Shown: positions 16,980 through 26,802, counted from the stretch's first letter. The stretch is DNA of 44,926 bases from Shewanella waksmanii ATCC BAA-643 (GCF_000518805.1 NZ_JAEH01000045.1:1-44926), one strand, 5' to 3'. The notes: generated by a model from the letters alone, not told the origin. Translations and numbers: made by a program.

Positions 16980-19652
16980 TTATTGCGGTGTACCTTGGTT
17001 GATGGTTACTGAGTTACCAGAGCCCATTTGCATTACTGTGGCATTGTTAGCCATATCAGTTTGCGTGATAGCGGCATAGTTGGTTGCACCACCAGTTACG
17101 GTTACGTCAGCCATGTTGCCATAGCCCATTTGGTCAACATAGATTTCGTTTTCTGAGCCCCAGGTTGAATTAACATCAGCAGTATGTAACTCACCGTCTT
17201 GAGCGATATCGACTATTGAACCATTATGCGCCGCATTGGCAGAAGCACGGTTATTAGTACCGGTTTGAACAATTGTTAAAGTGTTCCCACTACCATTAAC
17301 AGTTGCACCTACGTCACGGCCACTGTCTGCTGCAGAAACACGGTTACCTGTACCTGTTTGAGTCACAAACATTTGGCTACCTGCACCGTTCATAGAACCT
17401 GCACCAGTATAGTTACCATCACCTGTTTGAGAGATAGTTAAGCTATTACCAACACTTGACGCATCTTGTAGTACGAAAACGTCATTAGTTAAACCATTTT
17501 GATTAATGGTTGCAGTATCATTGTTACCATTTTGGAAAACTTCAGCATTGTTAGCTGTTTCAAAACCATTACTAGTGATTTGGTCAATCGTGGTGGTGTT
17601 GCCGTTACCATTTTGGTTAACACTTGCGACTTGCTGGTAGTCTTGAGTAACGGTTGAGTTATTGCCATTACCTTGCTGGTTAACATTAGCTTGGTTAGCC
17701 GACGTTTGAGAAACAGTTGATTGGTTATTATTACCATTTGCTTGCACTATAGTCGCTTGGTTGAACCCACCAACAAAACTAGAATCTTGAGAAATCGTTG
17801 ACTGGTTGTTGTTGCCGGCCATTTGAGTGACGGTTGCAGCATTAAGTCCACCAATAAAACCACCACCATTTTGAGTTACGGTAGACTGGTTACCATTACC
17901 CTGTAGCTGTGCAACAGTTGCAGTATTCAGGCGACCGTTTTGGGTCACTGTCGAGTTACCGTTAGATGCATCACTTTGTGTCGTTGTTGCAGCGTTGAAG
18001 CGACCTGTTTGGTCGACTATGGTGCTGTTACCATTGCCACCAGTTTGAGTCGTAGTGGCCGTGTTATTACGATTTTGGGTGATATCAGCGTAGTTACTGT
18101 TACCAGTAGTTTGAGTCACATTGGCGGTGTTGTCTTCATTTTGATCAACCCAAGCAATATTACTATTACCTGCGGTTTGAGTGACATTTGCAGTGTTGTC
18201 TTCGTCTTGGCTTACATCAGCATAATTGCCGTTACCAGACGCTTGGTAGACAATCGCGCTATTGTCATCATTTTGGTCAACAAACGCTTCATTGTTATTG
18301 CCTGACTCTTGGATGATGGTTGCTTGGTTTTCATCTTCTTGAGTGACATCAGCGTAGTTGCCATTGCCAAATGCTTGAGAGATAAATACCGTGTTTTCAT
18401 CGTTTTGTTCAACAAATGCTTCGTTGTTGTTACCAAAGTTTTGGCTGATGGTGACTTGGTTATCGTCATCTTGCAGAACGTCTGCGTAGTTACCGTTGCC
18501 GCTACTTTGGCTTACAATAACCATGTTGTCATCATCTTGCTCAAGCCAAACTTCGTTGTTATTACCAGCAACTTGATTAATATTGACTTGGTTGTCATCA
18601 TCTTGGTCAACATCCGCATAGTTTCCGTTGCCCGCGGTTTGGTTTACGGTTGTAACGTTGTCGTCGTCAGAGTCGACATAAACAGTGTTGTTATTACCAT
18701 TAGTTTGGCTTACTACGGCGTTGTTATAGTCTTCTTGGACAACTTCAGCGAAGTTACCGTTACCATTTAACTGGTTTACCGTTGCGCTGTTATCTTCGTC
18801 GTCACTTTCATCAGCTTGGTCAACGATAGCGACATTTCCATTACCATTGATTTGGTTAACAAAGGCTTCGTTGTTGTCACCTTGGTAAACTTCAGCTTCG
18901 TTGTTGTTGCCAGTCTGATTGACTATCGCATTGTTGGCTAGGAATTGTTCGACGGTAGAGATGTTACCATTCCCAACTTGCATCGCAGATGCAGTGTTTT
19001 GACCAATGGCGTCATCACCTGTTTGAAAAATTGTGCTTTGGTTATTATTGCCAATTTGGGTTGATGTTGCGTTGTTTTCGGCTGCATATTGCTGAATATC
19101 AGCCATGTTGCTAGCACCAGTTTGGCTAGCTAATGCAAACGTGGTATCGGCACCAGTTGCATCGGTATTTTGATATATCGTACTTTCGTTTCCTGCACCA
19201 TTTTGCACTGACGTAGCGCTTGCTGAGTCAGAGTCTATTTGCTCGATTCGTGCATTGTTATTCTGGCCGATTGTTTGCACGACATTGGCAAGAGCCGCGT
19301 CGGCATTATCATTGATAATTGTCGCTAAATCACCGTTACCCAATTGAGTAACAGTGCCTATTGCCGACGTAGCGTTCTGCTGTGATACGCTTGCGGTGTT
19401 GTTATTTGCGAGTTGTTGTACGTTAGCAAGGTTTTGATCGCCAGTAGCTTGGTCGATTTGGCTATCATTGCCATTGCCCTGTTGATTGACGAAAGCTGTG
19501 TTGTTCTCGCTTTCGTCAACTTGGTTGACGACTGCAACGTTAGTATTGCCGTTTTGCGTTACATTGGCATTATTGGTGTCGCTGGCAGCAGAAGCCGAGC
19601 TAGATGCCAAAATGGCTGCGGAAACGAGTAATGCGATATTTGAATGTTTCAT
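16980..19652 (-). CDS. Giant curlin-repeat (CsgA/CsgB-like) amyloid protein
   Basis: 890 residues. A signal peptide (~1-23, LLVSAAILASSSASA) leads into an almost unbroken array of curlin-type repeats built on the pattern N-x-A-x-V-x-Q-x-x-G-N-x-N. From residue 297 to about 560 the repeats keep an exact 22-residue period: GN starts at 297, 319, 341, 363, 385, 407, 429, 451, 473, 495, 517 and 539. Within this block units alternate between GNGNYADV and GNNNEAFV types and carry acidic turns (QDDDN, QNDEN). Curlins form beta-solenoid amyloid fibres on the cell surface and in biofilms. Classical CsgA and CsgB are about 150 residues, so this is several times larger. No csgD, E, F or G is nearby; export would need CsgG encoded elsewhere. 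Assignment to the repeat family is firm; assembly into fibres is inferred. Confidence 0.88.
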   Translation of the reverse strand: MKHSNIALLVSAAILASSSASAASDTNNANVTQNGNTNVAVVNQVDESENNTAFVNQQGNGNDSQIDQATGDQNLANVQQLANNNTASVSQQNATSAIGTVTQLGNGDLATIINDNADAALANVVQTIGQNNNARIEQIDSDSASATSVQNGAGNESTIYQNTDATGADTTFALASQTGASNMADIQQYAAENNATSTQIGNNNQSTIFQTGDDAIGQNTASAMQVGNGNISTVEQFLANNAIVNQTGNNNEAEVYQGDNNEAFVNQINGNGNVAIVDQADESDDEDNSATVNQLNGNGNFAEVVQEDYNNAVVSQTNGNNNTVYVDSDDDNVTTVNQTAGNGNYADVDQDDDNQVNINQVAGNNNEVWLEQDDDNMVIVSQSSGNGNYADVLQDDDNQVTISQNFGNNNEAFVEQNDENTVFISQAFGNGNYADVTQEDENQATIIQESGNNNEAFVDQNDDNSAIVYQASGNGNYADVSQDEDNTANVTQTAGNSNIAWVDQNEDNTANVTQTTGNSNYADITQNRNNTATTTQTGGNGNSTIVDQTGRFNAATTTQSDASNGNSTVTQNGRLNTATVAQLQGNGNQSTVTQNGGGFIGGLNAATVTQMAGNNNQSTISQDSSFVGGFNQATIVQANGNNNQSTVSQTSANQANVNQQGNGNNSTVTQDYQQVASVNQNGNGNTTTIDQITSNGFETANNAEVFQNGNNDTATINQNGLTNDVFVLQDASSVGNSLTISQTGDGNYTGAGSMNGAGSQMFVTQTGTGNRVSAADSGRDVGATVNGSGNTLTIVQTGTNNRASANAAHNGSIVDIAQDGELHTADVNSTWGSENEIYVDQMGYGNMADVTVTGGATNYAAITQTDMANNATVMQMGSGNSVTINQGTPQ

Positions 19653-20260
19653 TGATGTCTATATCCCTGTGAGCATGATGATTTAGATATTGGCAATAAA
19701 GCTAATCCTGTACTTCGGTCCCAATAGAAACAATTTTGCCTACTTCGCTATGCCAAAATCGTTTTCTTTTTAAAGATACAGACTGTGCGCCAATGTCAAT
19801 TTATTGACGGGAAGTATGAAGTGTTAACGCAGATTCAACGTCATTCGTAGGTATTAATCGATCTAGGCTCAAAGTCTATAAAACTTTCGTTCAATAATAC
19901 TTTCTTACTATGCATTGAAGGTTTGAAATGTGTTTTTCTAAAGCCAATTAGAGTTTCGGAAATCAACTTGTCTATAAGTTTTTGTATTTACTTGTTTTAA
20001 TTTCTATCTTTTTAAAAGTTTTTCAGCGAGCAGTTTAAATGGGCAGTGTTGCTGACAACGGTCCTTTCAACCTTCTTGTAGTCCTAAAGTTGTAATGGTG
20101 GTGATATTCAGTGTTTATAGTGGTTGAGCGCCCGCTCAAGTAGTGACTTATCCTGAACAATAGAGCCGTAACGTCTGTTTATACCTATCTAGTGTTGAAT
20201 ACAACATGCTGATGCTATTTTTGATTTGGATATAGTAAGCTTGTTTAAGGCTGTTCACTG
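19653..20260. other. Long AT-rich divergent promoter region
   Basis: 608 bp between the curlin-repeat gene and the divergent binding-protein gene. No gene is supported on either strand. It is unusually long for this compact window, as is typical upstream of heavily regulated surface-structure genes. A TTCAAT/ATTGAA inverted pair lies at 19890-19919. No recognised operator could be named. Confidence 0.5.
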
Positions 20261-21076
20261 ATGGCTATTCACTCGCCATGGAAAAGGATGACTTATTTGA
20301 TGAGGCTTGGCCTTTTTATTATCGCTAGTTTGATTATTGCTGGGCACTCTGTTGCGACGGCGGCTTCCTTGAGGCTATTGACGGAAGAGTGGGCGCCGAT
20401 GAGTTACGAGCAAGACGGATTACCCCATGGTTATATGATTGAACTGGTTAACTTGTTAAAAACAGAGTTTACCTTGCCGCCTAGCCAGAATATTGAGATT
20501 TTGCCTTGGGCAAGAGGATATGCAATTGCCCAATCTTCTTCAGATGTGATGTTGTTTGCGACTTCAATTAATGATGAGCGTCTGCAGATGTTTGATTTTG
20601 TTGGTCCTGTGGCGACAACAAATATCTATCTTTATACGAGTGCTGATGATCCAATCATGCTTAATAGTGTAGAAGATATCCCTGCAACCGACACAGTGGG
20701 TGTTTACCGAGATTCTATTGGTGGAGGTATTTTAGAAAAAGTAGATGGACTAGAGTTGTTGGTAGCAAGTTTCCCCCATCAATCTGCTCGGCAACTGGTG
20801 CGCAAAAGAGTCAGATTTTGGTCCCAAGCTGATGTAGCTGTGGAGATGCTGCTTAAAGAGATTGGCAGTGATATTAGTCAAATCAAGCCTGTACTCAAAC
20901 TTAGCCAGATTGAACTTTATTTCGCTTTTTCTAGAGGGACTGACAAACAAGTGATTGAGGCTTGGTATCAGGCACTTTTGGCTGTACAGCAGTCGGGTCA
21001 GTTTGATGAGTTATATCAACAATGGTTCCATAACTTAAGCCCGCCACAGCAAGCTGAGATTATATGGCGTCAGTAA
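20261..21076 (+). CDS. Orphan periplasmic solute-binding protein (SBP_bac_3 family)
   Basis: 271 residues. The N-terminal hydrophobic stretch (~15-35, LGLFIIASLIIAGHSVATAA) is a signal peptide. The mature part shows the amino-acid-type binding-protein fold: LRLLTEEWAPMSYEQDG near the start, then HGYMIELVNLL, ILPWARGYAIA and VGVYRDSIGG, with a C-terminal ending in the typical QSGQFDELYQQW. No permease or ATPase gene is next to it, so it is either shared with a distant transporter or acts as a sensor. ATG 20261 has AAGG 10 bases upstream; an in-frame ATG at 20288 is an alternative. It converges with a GGDEF gene only 4 bp away. Confidence 0.85.
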   Translation: MAIHSPWKRMTYLMRLGLFIIASLIIAGHSVATAASLRLLTEEWAPMSYEQDGLPHGYMIELVNLLKTEFTLPPSQNIEILPWARGYAIAQSSSDVMLFATSINDERLQMFDFVGPVATTNIYLYTSADDPIMLNSVEDIPATDTVGVYRDSIGGGILEKVDGLELLVASFPHQSARQLVRKRVRFWSQADVAVEMLLKEIGSDISQIKPVLKLSQIELYFAFSRGTDKQVIEAWYQALLAVQQSGQFDELYQQWFHNLSPPQQAEIIWRQ

Positions 21077-21080
21077 GCGG

Positions 21081-23048
21081 TTACTTGTCTTCACTAGGAC
21101 TTAACACTGCACAGTTTCTACCATTGGACTTTGCTTGATACAGCGCGCTATCGGCTTTCTGCAGTAACGCACTAAAGTCGGCATCATTGTGCTGTGTGGC
21201 CACACCCGCACTGGCGGTTAAGAAAAAGTCATCACTAATGTCAGTAATTGCGGTTTTAGCAATAGCTTGTATTAAACGACGAGCAACTAATAGGGCTTGT
21301 TGAGCATTAGTATTAGGCAATAGCACCAGGAACTCTTCACCGCCGACACGGCCCACCAAGTCATGTTCTCGCATCAAGGTCACACTAATATTAGCAATAC
21401 CAATGAGTGCCTTGTCACCAATATCGTGGCCATATTGGTCATTAGTTTTCTTAAAATTATCTACATCAAACAGAATCAGTGACAGCTGCTGGCCGCTATC
21501 AGGTAGCTGTTTGAACAGGGCTTCACCTTGTTTGTAAGTATGACGGCGATTGGGGAGTTGAGTTAAGTGATCTGTCATCGCTAAAGTCGACATTTTTTTG
21601 GAGCGTTTAGTTTGCTTATAAGCAAAGAAACTGACAACGAGCATCAACAAAAATCCCATTACTATTACGGCACGTTGTAGCAGTCGGTTCTGCTCATAGA
21701 TCTGTAATTCATGCTCCTTAATTTTTTGCAATTGCAGCAAATGTTGGTTTTCATCCTCAATGCGTTCGGTATTAAAGCGGGTACGCATCTCTGTCGTGAG
21801 GTTGGTTTGACGTTTAGCGTCTAATTCGTTGTGGACTTTTAGATATTGCTCCAGTGCAGCAAGCGCTTCAATAGGCTGGTTGAGCGCTTTGTATACTTCA
21901 GTTTTGACTTTGAATAGGTGCAGTAAGCCGCGTTGATTCTTAATCGTCTCAAACGTATTCTGGGCCTTAGCTAAAAACTCTAATGCTTGTTGTGGCTTAG
22001 TATTGATAAGTGCTATTTCAGCGTTGAATAAATTTAAATAACTATAGAAAGGTCCGAGTTCGGCTTTCACATGGGGCTCAGCTTGAGTCAAAAGTTGCTG
22101 GGCGACGTTGATTTCGCCGAGTTTGATTAATGTGCCGGCAAGGTTAACTGCAACCAGACTTTTACGTAGATCATCTTGCTTATCTTCCCAATAATTAAAG
22201 GCCTTCATGTAGTTGGCTTTAGCTTTTGGGTACTCATTAATCTCTTCTAATGCTATGGCCATTTCAGTGGTCATCAAAATAGCATCATCGAGTTCACCCA
22301 TAGCAATGTATTTTTGTTCTAATTTTTCATAATGCTTAAGGGCCGTTTGCGGATCGCCAAATCGTCTATAGCTGGTGGCAATATCTGAGAGGTTATACAA
22401 GCTCCAATACTTAAGGTTTAATGAATCATAGAGATCTTGTGAGGTAATCAAATCTTCTAACGCTTGGCCAAAATTACCTTGGAAAGAGTACATCCTGCCT
22501 CTTAAGCTTCTGGCGTCGGCAATGAGTCGCGGTAATTCTGCTTTATAGGCCGCTAATATGACGTCGTTGTAGCCAGCTAAAGCCTCATCAATATTATTCA
22601 AGCCTTCATTTAGCCATGCACGACAGAGTTTTAGGTCAATCACTGTTTCGGCTGATTTTGTGATTATCTCGGATGAAAGCTGTAGCTCGACAAATTTTAT
22701 GCCGTCGCGCAGTGAGCTAGGGTCGGTGAGATCATGTGCCCAGCATAGTGTGCGCTGCAATCGTCGATAGTTAAGCGGGGTGTGAATATCGATATTCGAT
22801 TTAAGGTAGCCGAGGTGTTTATCGATACTCTCTTGGTTGAGCGGTTTGCCACTTTCAAGTAATTCAAAGGTAGCATCAATGCTTAACTCTGAAGCCAAAG
22901 TTTTTACAGGCAGCGCAAAAAGACTACAAGCGAGTAGCACGCCGCTAGCAAACTGACGATAGCTGTGGGCAAGTAGCTTCAAGGTAATCATGTCCTTAAT
23001 TTGGCAAAGTAATGCGTAGAATCCATCCGTAAAGCGTATCAACAGCAT
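21081..23048 (-). CDS. Diguanylate cyclase with periplasmic TPR region (TPR-TM-GGDEF)
   Basis: 655 residues from ATG 23048; an internal ATG at 22991 (AAGGA just before it) gives 636 and places the signal sequence (LLACSLFALPVKTLA) closer to the N-terminus. The central part (~150-430) is helical with TPR-like repeats. A transmembrane segment (~466-486, VIVMGFLLMLVVSFFAY) follows, then a GGDEF domain with an intact active site GGEEF at 569-573, DVDNFKKTND upstream, and the HLTQLPNRR start motif. It should make cyclic di-GMP in response to a periplasmic or partner-protein signal. No RxxD inhibitory site is obvious before GGEEF. Its neighbours include a curlin-like protein, but joint regulation is not shown. 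Confidence 0.9.
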   Translation of the reverse strand: MLLIRFTDGFYALLCQIKDMITLKLLAHSYRQFASGVLLACSLFALPVKTLASELSIDATFELLESGKPLNQESIDKHLGYLKSNIDIHTPLNYRRLQRTLCWAHDLTDPSSLRDGIKFVELQLSSEIITKSAETVIDLKLCRAWLNEGLNNIDEALAGYNDVILAAYKAELPRLIADARSLRGRMYSFQGNFGQALEDLITSQDLYDSLNLKYWSLYNLSDIATSYRRFGDPQTALKHYEKLEQKYIAMGELDDAILMTTEMAIALEEINEYPKAKANYMKAFNYWEDKQDDLRKSLVAVNLAGTLIKLGEINVAQQLLTQAEPHVKAELGPFYSYLNLFNAEIALINTKPQQALEFLAKAQNTFETIKNQRGLLHLFKVKTEVYKALNQPIEALAALEQYLKVHNELDAKRQTNLTTEMRTRFNTERIEDENQHLLQLQKIKEHELQIYEQNRLLQRAVIVMGFLLMLVVSFFAYKQTKRSKKMSTLAMTDHLTQLPNRRHTYKQGEALFKQLPDSGQQLSLILFDVDNFKKTNDQYGHDIGDKALIGIANISVTLMREHDLVGRVGGEEFLVLLPNTNAQQALLVARRLIQAIAKTAITDISDDFFLTASAGVATQHNDADFSALLQKADSALYQAKSNGRNCAVLSPSEDK

Positions 23049-23224
23049 AGTTTATTTTTATCATATTTGGCTGAAATATCGGAGTATATTTGCATATCTT
23101 TAACATTATAATACAAACTAAGCAGCTGTATATATCACTGTCTTGATTGTTGTCAGCTTTGCATTTTGATTGGTGTGCGCGTATAAAGGCTGCTTTTAAA
23201 GGACTAGCGATAGAGATAAGCGCA

Positions 23225-23749
23225 ATGAAACGGTGGCTGATAGGTCTGCTTTTAATCGTATCAATACCGGCGACTGCTGGATCAAATTTGGAAAAGTCAG
23301 GCGATATTTTGCATTTACTTATTCCTGCTGCCAGTTTTGGTGCGAGCCTATATGTAGAAGATGACTTTGAGGGCAGCTGGCAGTTAATTAAAACTGGCGT
23401 GGTGTCGCGACTTGTCGTTGAAGGCTTAAAATATAGTGTTGATAAGGAGCGTCCTGATGGCTCTGGCGATGACTCATTTCCATCTGGGCATACGGCGGAT
23501 AGTTTTGCAGCAGCGACCTTTGTTCAGCAACGCTACGGTTGGGAGTGGGCGATCCCCGCCTATGTGGGCGCCGCTTACGTGGGTTATACTCGTGTAGCGA
23601 GCGACAAACACCACGTAGAGGATGTACTGGTTGGAGCCGCAATTGGTGTGTTATCTGGGTTGTATTTTACCGAGCCCTATAAAGGCATGACTATCACCCC
23701 TATTGCTGGAAATGGTCAGTATGGCTTATACATTAGCGGCAAATTTTAG
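23225..23749 (+). CDS. PAP2-family phosphatase
   Basis: 174 residues from ATG 23225, which puts the signal peptide (WLIGLLLIVSIPATA) at the N-terminus; a frame continuing up to 23147 adds 26 unlikely residues. All three PAP2 signatures are present: K69-x6-R76-P77, P86-SGH-89, and R123-x5-H129-x3-D133. The family removes phosphate from lipid phosphates such as phosphatidic acid or undecaprenyl pyrophosphate. This short form has weak membrane segments and resembles small outer-membrane or periplasmic PAP2 proteins. The small unknown gene 23 bp downstream is probably co-transcribed. Confidence 0.88.
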   Translation: MKRWLIGLLLIVSIPATAGSNLEKSGDILHLLIPAASFGASLYVEDDFEGSWQLIKTGVVSRLVVEGLKYSVDKERPDGSGDDSFPSGHTADSFAAATFVQQRYGWEWAIPAYVGAAYVGYTRVASDKHHVEDVLVGAAIGVLSGLYFTEPYKGMTITPIAGNGQYGLYISGKF

Positions 23750-23772
23750 CAGTAAGACAATAGAAGAGAATT

Positions 23773-24204
23773 ATGAATCAAGACAGTTATCGTACCCAAG
23801 CCGAGCAAGTGGCGCTAAATGTATGTAATAGTGTTATCCCTATGGATAAAGTGCCGGAGAGTTTGCTCGAGGCCTACGCTAACCTGTGTAATGAGTTGCT
23901 TGAAGATAAAGAGCAAAAGTTTCAAACCACTTGGACTGCGTTGCCAAACAGCGCACAAAAGCTGCTTCCGCAAGCTGATTTTCATGGCTTTTATATCGCC
24001 AATGCGTGGTTACAATTATCTCGAGTCGCACAAGATATCGCTGAGTTAGCCGATAGCGATGAAGCAATTGATGAAAATGAATACAACGGTATTTTTACTC
24101 GTTTGTCTGACGCTTCTTTAAAAGAGAGTGTTAAAAAGCTTAAAAAAGCACGAACAGATCGTGCCATGCTAAACAGCATCAAAACTGTCATTGCAGGAAA
24201 GTAG
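23773..24204 (+). CDS. Conserved small protein of unknown function (possibly DUF3069)
   Basis: 143 residues, soluble, mostly helical and acidic, with no signal peptide or membrane segment. It contains two conserved-looking stretches (FHGFYIANAWLQLSRVAQDIAEL and ESVKKLKKARTDRAML). I believe it belongs to a small gammaproteobacterial family of unknown function (DUF3069), but this is from memory of the pattern and is uncertain. A ribosome binding site (AGAAGAGAA) precedes the ATG. It follows the PAP2 gene closely and ends at a clear terminator. Confidence 0.75.
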   Translation: MNQDSYRTQAEQVALNVCNSVIPMDKVPESLLEAYANLCNELLEDKEQKFQTTWTALPNSAQKLLPQADFHGFYIANAWLQLSRVAQDIAELADSDEAIDENEYNGIFTRLSDASLKESVKKLKKARTDRAMLNSIKTVIAGK

Positions 24205-24214
24205 CTCAAGAGAT

Positions 24215-24243
24215 AAAAGGCCATGATGTACATGGCCTTTTTA
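24215..24243. terminator. Bidirectional terminator between convergent genes
   Basis: AAAGGCCATG at 24216-24225 pairs with CATGGCCTTT at 24231-24240, 5-base loop, with T-run on the + side and A-run on the other. It separates the small unknown gene from the methyltransferase gene. Confidence 0.85.
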
Positions 24244-24253
24244 ATTGACCTTG

Positions 24254-24883
24254 TTAGCGCAAGCGGGCGTAGATAAATAAATCCGTGGTCGCTTGCGCGG
24301 TATTCGCCGCGAACGCTTTGCGTTCAATTTCGATAATATCAAAGCCATTGTCGATAAGCAGCTTTTCCAGTACTGGGTATTGATGGTAGTAAATAAATAC
24401 TTGGTCGCCCGCACTGGATGTTTGTATACCGGAACGCTCTGGTGTGTCTTCCATGGTGCTGAGATACAACAGCCCACCGCGGGTTAGTACTTGGGCAACT
24501 TGTTGTATTAGCTGTGCCACTTCCGATGTTGATAAGTAAGGCGTGCAAAAGCCACTGAACACGGCATCGAATGTACCCAGCTCATCTATCTGCAAACAGT
24601 TATGCACTGAATACTGGGCTTGTGGGTTGTTTTGCTGAGCCAGTTCGACCATGTTCGGTGCTAAATCGATGCCGAGAAGCTGAAGCGCTGGTTGTTGTTT
24701 TAATAAATACCGGCTGACATTGCCCGGACCACATCCAATTTCCAATACCTGCGCATCGTGCTGTGTCAGCAATTGGCCAAATCTATCGTAGGTATCGAGA
24801 TAGAAGTCAAAATCCATATACTTGTCTTGGTATTGCTTCGCGAGTTTGTCGAATGTGGCAACAGAGCCTAAATAGCTTTCCAT
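24254..24883 (-). CDS. Class I SAM-dependent methyltransferase
   Basis: About 209 residues from ATG 24883 (GGAAAG about 9 bases upstream); a longer start at 24934 adds 17 residues without a ribosome binding site. Motif I is VLEIGCGPGNVSRYLL, followed by LGIDLAPNMVELAQ (motif II), FDAVFSGFC (motif IV) and LTRGGLLYLSTMED (post motif). This is the small-molecule methyltransferase (Methyltransf_11/25) group. The substrate cannot be inferred; there is no pathway context. It lies downstream of the malic enzyme gene in convergent array with the PAP2 unit. Confidence 0.85.
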   Translation of the reverse strand: MESYLGSVATFDKLAKQYQDKYMDFDFYLDTYDRFGQLLTQHDAQVLEIGCGPGNVSRYLLKQQPALQLLGIDLAPNMVELAQQNNPQAQYSVHNCLQIDELGTFDAVFSGFCTPYLSTSEVAQLIQQVAQVLTRGGLLYLSTMEDTPERSGIQTSSAGDQVFIYYHQYPVLEKLLIDNGFDIIEIERKAFAANTAQATTDLFIYARLR

Positions 24884-25058
24884 GAGTGATGGCTTTCCGT
24901 TAGTGATGATTTTCCGTTGTTGATAACTAACCATCAGTATTGATGCACGCTCTAGATGTTTACATTATTGTCTGTTTACTAAATATTCCCTTGCTGGAAC
25001 CGATAAAGCAACTGTTGATACGCAAGTTTCTCAATCTTAACAGTACTGCGAATAAGCA

Positions 25059-25090
25059 ATAAAAAAGCGACTCTCAGAGTCGCTTTTAAG
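25059..25090 (-). terminator. Terminator of the malic enzyme gene
   Basis: AAAAGCGACTC pairs with GAGTCGCTTTT around TCA at 25063-25087, flanked by further A and T, 24 bases past the stop codon. Confidence 0.88.
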
Positions 25091-25113
25091 TTTAAAGGTA
25101 TCTAACTGATGAA

Positions 25114-26802
25114 CTAGAAAGAGGTACGCTTGTAACGGCGGTACTCAGCAGTCCAGAAGTTAGCCTCGATGGCTTGCAAGAGCAGCTCATCACTACAAGG
25201 TAGCGCGTGGCCTTGCTCAATTGCCACTTTACCTACGGCTAAGGCGATGTGCTTACTGACTTCATGAATCGATTCAAGCTCTGGCAGTAACGAACCTTCA
25301 CCATGTTTTGCCAAAGGTGAACACTCGGCTAGTGCACGGCTTGATGCCATTAGCATTTCATCGCTGACACGCTTGGCGCCAGCAGCTAATACGCCTAATC
25401 CAATGCCTGGGAATATGTAGCTGTTATTACACTGAGCGATTTCAAAAGTTTGCTCGTCTATCACCACTGGTTCAAATGGGCTGCCAGTTGCGACGAGTGC
25501 TTGGCCTTGTGTCCAATGCAGAATATCTTTAGGTGTTGCTTCCACACGGCTAGTGGGGTTAGAAAGCGGAAAGATTATCGGACGTGGGCAGTTAGCGTGC
25601 ATAGCCTTGATGATCTCTTCACTAAATAGCCCAGGTGCGCCAGACACGCCAATTAATACCGTTGGTTTTCCATGCTGCATGACATCTAATAGGGACACAT
25701 TGTCATTATCAGTTTGCCAGCTGGCGATATAGTCTGCCTGCTGTGCAAGCTTTTGCTGGAAAGGCAGTAAATTTGGCATATTATTTTGCAATAAGCCCCA
25801 GCGATCGACCATATAAACTTGGCTGCGGGCTTGAGTCTCGTCAATCCCTTCAGATACCATCTGTGCCACAATGGCTTCTGCGATACCACAGCCTGCTGAA
25901 CCTGCACCTAAAAAGGCGACAGTTTGCTTGCTTAGCTGGGTATTTGCGGCTTTACAGGCTGCCAGTAAAGAGCCAACAGTGACGGCTGCAGTGCCTTGAA
26001 TGTCATCGTTAAAGCAGCAGTATTGATCTTTGTAGCGCTCTAGCAAAGGCATGGCATTCTTTTGTGCGAAATCTTCAAACTGAATTAGTGCATCTGGCCA
26101 GCGGCGATGAACGGCTTGCATAAAGGCTTCGACAAATTCGGCATATTCTTCACCGCCGATACGTTGGTTGCGCCAGCCCATATACATTGGATCTTCAAGT
26201 AGGTGCGGGTTGTCAGTTCCCACATCTAAAGTAATCGGGAGGGTATAAGCCGGACTGATACCACCACAGCTGGTGTATAGCGATAGCTTACCAATTGGGA
26301 TCCCCATGCCGCCAATCCCCTGATCGCCTAACCCTAAAATTCGCTCGCCATCGGTCACTACAATAATTTTTACTTTTTGGCGGGTCGAATTATTGAGAAT
26401 GTCATCAATACGATCTTTATTTGGATAAGAGATAAACAGGCCGCGGTTGCGACGATAATCTTTAGAGAAACGCTCACATGCCATACCGACCGTAGGGGTA
26501 TAGATAATTGGCATCATTTCGGTAATGTGGTTTTGCACTAGTCGATAGTAAAGCGTTTCGTTAGTGTCTTGAATATTACGCAAGTAGATGTGGCGATCGA
26601 GATCGTTACTGAAATTTTTATATTGATCGTAGGCGCGCTCGGCTTGCTCTTCAATGGTTTCAATGACGTGAGGAAGTAGGCCTTCAAGGTTAAAAAAGAT
26701 CCGTTCCTCTTCAGTAAAAGCGCTACCTTTGTTAATCAAAGGCGCTTCAAGAATGGCCGGTCCAGCAAAAGGAAGATATAGCGGGCGTTTATTATCGTCC
26801 AT
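25114..26802 (-). CDS. maeA: NAD-dependent malic enzyme
   Basis: 562 residues, the length of MaeA/SfcA-type enzymes. It oxidatively decarboxylates malate to pyruvate, yielding NADH. Catalytic Tyr101 lies in PIIYTPTVG and Lys172 in the conserved IPIGKLSLY. Metal ligands are E243-D244 (QFEDF) and D266/D267 (FNDDIQGTA). The dinucleotide fold is [14 protein letters not shown] (~298-310). The C-terminal [12 protein letters not shown] signature is also present. The long form and residues fit the NAD enzyme rather than the NADP, phosphotransacetylase-fused MaeB. It is a single-gene unit with its own terminator. Confidence 0.95.
   Translation of the reverse strand: MDDNKRPLYLPFAGPAILEAPLINKGSAFTEEERIFFNLEGLLPHVIETIEEQAERAYDQYKNFSNDLDRHIYLRNIQDTNETLYYRLVQNHITEMMPIIYTPTVGMACERFSKDYRRNRGLFISYPNKDRIDDILNNSTRQKVKIIVVTDGERILGLGDQGIGGMGIPIGKLSLYTSCGGISPAYTLPITLDVGTDNPHLLEDPMYMGWRNQRIGGEEYAEFVEAFMQAVHRRWPDALIQFEDFAQKNAMPLLERYKDQYCCFNDDIQGTAAVTVGSLLAACKAANTQLSKQTVAFLGAGSAGCGIAEAIVAQMVSEGIDETQARSQVYMVDRWGLLQNNMPNLLPFQQKLAQQADYIASWQTDNDNVSLLDVMQHGKPTVLIGVSGAPGLFSEEIIKAMHANCPRPIIFPLSNPTSRVEATPKDILHWTQGQALVATGSPFEPVVIDEQTFEIAQCNNSYIFPGIGLGVLAAGAKRVSDEMLMASSRALAECSPLAKHGEGSLLPELESIHEVSKHIALAVGKVAIEQGHALPCSDELLLQAIEANFWTAEYRRYKRTSF

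Noticed and set aside
17940..18770. Two valine- and isoleucine-rich + strand frames (121 and 153 codons) that look like membrane proteins.
   Set aside because: They are antisense readings of the Asn/Asp codons of the curlin repeats (GAC and AAC read backwards give GTC and GTT). They are periodic with the repeat and have no start signals.
16980..19652. Regular repeats suggesting a CRISPR array.
   Set aside because: The periodic units are 66 bases long, coding and degenerate, with no constant repeat and unique spacers. They follow the protein repeat.
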